Assembly: GCA_021784995.1 (NCBI GenBank)
Contig: JAJYHA010000255.1
Location: 1-6,095 of the forward strand
DNA length: 6,095 nucleotides
Origin: Myxococcales bacterium
GTDB lineage: Bacteria > Myxococcota > Myxococcia > Myxococcales > Anaeromyxobacteraceae
Direction: 5' to 3'
Below the pieces are notes generated by a model, which worked only from the letters and a program-made list of their open reading frames with translations, did no database searches and was not told the DNA's origin. A program made the translations under genes and the position numbers. How positions within the stretch are numbered: the first letter of the stretch is position 1; every line of letters begins with the position of its first letter. Below are positions 6,029 through 6,095 of the stretch, in pieces.

Positions 6029-6095
6029 CGCCAGCCAGAGGAAGAGCGCGCCGAGCGCGGCGGCTGCCCAGAGCGCGTAGGTGACGTCGGCCCAG
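5885..6095 (-). CDS. Small membrane protein, DUF6186-like, 5'-truncated by window edge
   Basis: The minus-strand frame is open from the window edge to TGA at 5887-5885, 69 visible residues with no plausible start inside, so the N-terminus lies beyond the window. It has two hydrophobic helices, one around TYALWAAAALGALFLWLA and one around WLRVVVVLGWVWVGVHVF. A basic, hydrophilic loop separates them, and the end is HVFAR. This architecture and the W-rich end closing in a WxGxHxFxR-like motif match my memory of DUF6186, a family of short actinobacterial membrane proteins of unknown function. The assignment is from memory, not a search. Third positions are G/C in 44 of 47 codons across the part overlapping the MFS frame, as expected for a real gene. 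It converges on the MFS gene and overlaps its annotated 3' end by 144 bp in exactly antiparallel codon register. Confidence 0.72.
   Translation of the reverse strand, partial: WADVTYALWAAAALGALFLWLASRREWPGGRARIGRPSTLVRDVLGDRTWLRVVVVLGWVWVGVHVFAR

Overview
The window is very GC-rich, and the reading frames have third positions that are almost all G or C. This, the GTG starts and the threonine-rich extracellular linkers point to a high-GC actinobacterium. The poly-Thr linkers suggest the Acidimicrobiia (Ilumatobacter/Iamia-type organisms), but that placement is inference from style, not from a marker gene.

Layout. (1) At 1-1058 on the plus strand is the 3' nine-tenths of a class III (CaiB/BaiF) acyl-CoA transferase; its N-terminus lies upstream of the window. 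(2) Convergent to it, on the minus strand, is a two-gene unit read from 4335 down to 1115. It starts with a 671-residue membrane O-acyltransferase of the OatA/OafA type with a C-terminal SGNH domain. A GTGA overlap then joins it to a membrane-anchored, amidase_3-type N-acetylmuramoyl-L-alanine amidase. (3) A 253-bp divergent intergenic region (4336-4588) holds candidate promoters for both directions. (4) At 4589-6028 on the plus strand is a 12-helix MFS transporter. (5) At the right edge, on the minus strand, is the 3' part of a short membrane protein resembling the actinobacterial DUF6186 family. It is antisense to the last 48 codons of the transporter frame.

How the genes work together. The acyltransferase and amidase look like one envelope module: the first would O-acetylate a cell-wall glycan (as OatA does to peptidoglycan), and the second would bind or cleave peptidoglycan stem peptides outside the membrane. 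The CoA transferase and the MFS transporter show no evident link to that module.

Most noteworthy points: the amidase has Tyr where the family's third zinc-ligand His is expected, so it may be a non-classical or inactive amidase. The last 52 codons of the MFS frame look like read-through of an antisense gene, with a stop in another frame exactly where the family would normally end. I found no CRISPR array, mobile element, tRNA, rRNA or clearly new multi-gene system.
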